A stretch of DNA of 5,513 nt from Roseomonas sp. (GTDB lineage Bacteria; Pseudomonadota; Alphaproteobacteria; Acetobacterales; Acetobacteraceae): positions 1 to 5,513 of the forward strand of contig JADCFR010000332.1 in NCBI GenBank assembly GCA_020249415.1, written 5' to 3'. Numbering within the stretch: position 1 is the stretch's first letter; every line of letters begins with the position of its first letter. The translations under genes and the position numbers were made by a program. Of this stretch, positions 5,500 to 5,513 are shown piece after piece. The notes beneath the pieces were generated by a model, which did not search any database, was not told the DNA's origin, and saw only the letters and a program-made list of their open reading frames with translations.

Positions 5500-5513
5500 C
5501 GCGATGCTGCATC

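Noticed and set aside
5504..5513. A possible start of another plus-strand gene (ATG at 5504, with AAGGG at 5491-5495).
   Set aside because: Only three codons are visible before the window ends. The spacing suggests the plus operon may continue, but this cannot be called.

Overview
The window is a GC-rich, densely packed stretch of bacterial chromosome (GC judged by eye). The protein style suggests an alphaproteobacterium, perhaps a Rhodospirillales/Acetobacteraceae member, but no marker gene is present and this placement is an inference. It holds two divergent catabolic gene groups separated by about 210 bp (3654-3863). There is no tRNA, rRNA, insertion sequence, CRISPR array or phage gene.

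Minus strand, transcribed right to left from about 3653: an SDR oxidoreductase (2904-3653), then three tightly linked genes for a heteromeric flavin/iron-sulfur amine dehydrogenase. These are a DAO-type FAD subunit (1757-2860), a small plant-ferredoxin-type [2Fe-2S] subunit (1461-1757) and an FAD/pyridine-nucleotide-disulfide-fold subunit with a C-terminal BFD-like [2Fe-2S] domain (55-1464). The last three overlap by 1 and 4 bases. This subunit set is that of hydrogen cyanide synthase (HcnABC), opine oxidases (OoxAB/NoxAB) and D-hydroxyproline dehydrogenase. All of these oxidise an amino acid or a secondary amine derived from one. The substrate cannot be read from the sequence.

Plus strand, left to right: a short 36-codon ORF with a strong ribosome binding site (3750-3860), which is either a leader peptide or a broken gene start. 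It is followed by a second SDR (3864-4634) with an NAD-type cofactor pocket, and a crotonase-fold protein (4711-5499). The crotonase lacks both hydratase glutamates but keeps the single glutamate typical of ECI2/Eci1-type delta3,delta2-enoyl-CoA isomerases.

The divergent intergenic region carries a possible sigma-70-like promoter for the minus operon and a perfect 6-bp dyad just upstream of it, a plausible control point. A reasonable overall picture (inference) is oxidation of an amine or imino acid by the three-subunit enzyme, with SDR and crotonase-type enzymes handling carbonyl or acyl-CoA intermediates. I see no clearly undescribed system. The points most worth a second look are the small ORF, the unusual crotonase active site and the unassigned substrate of the dehydrogenase.
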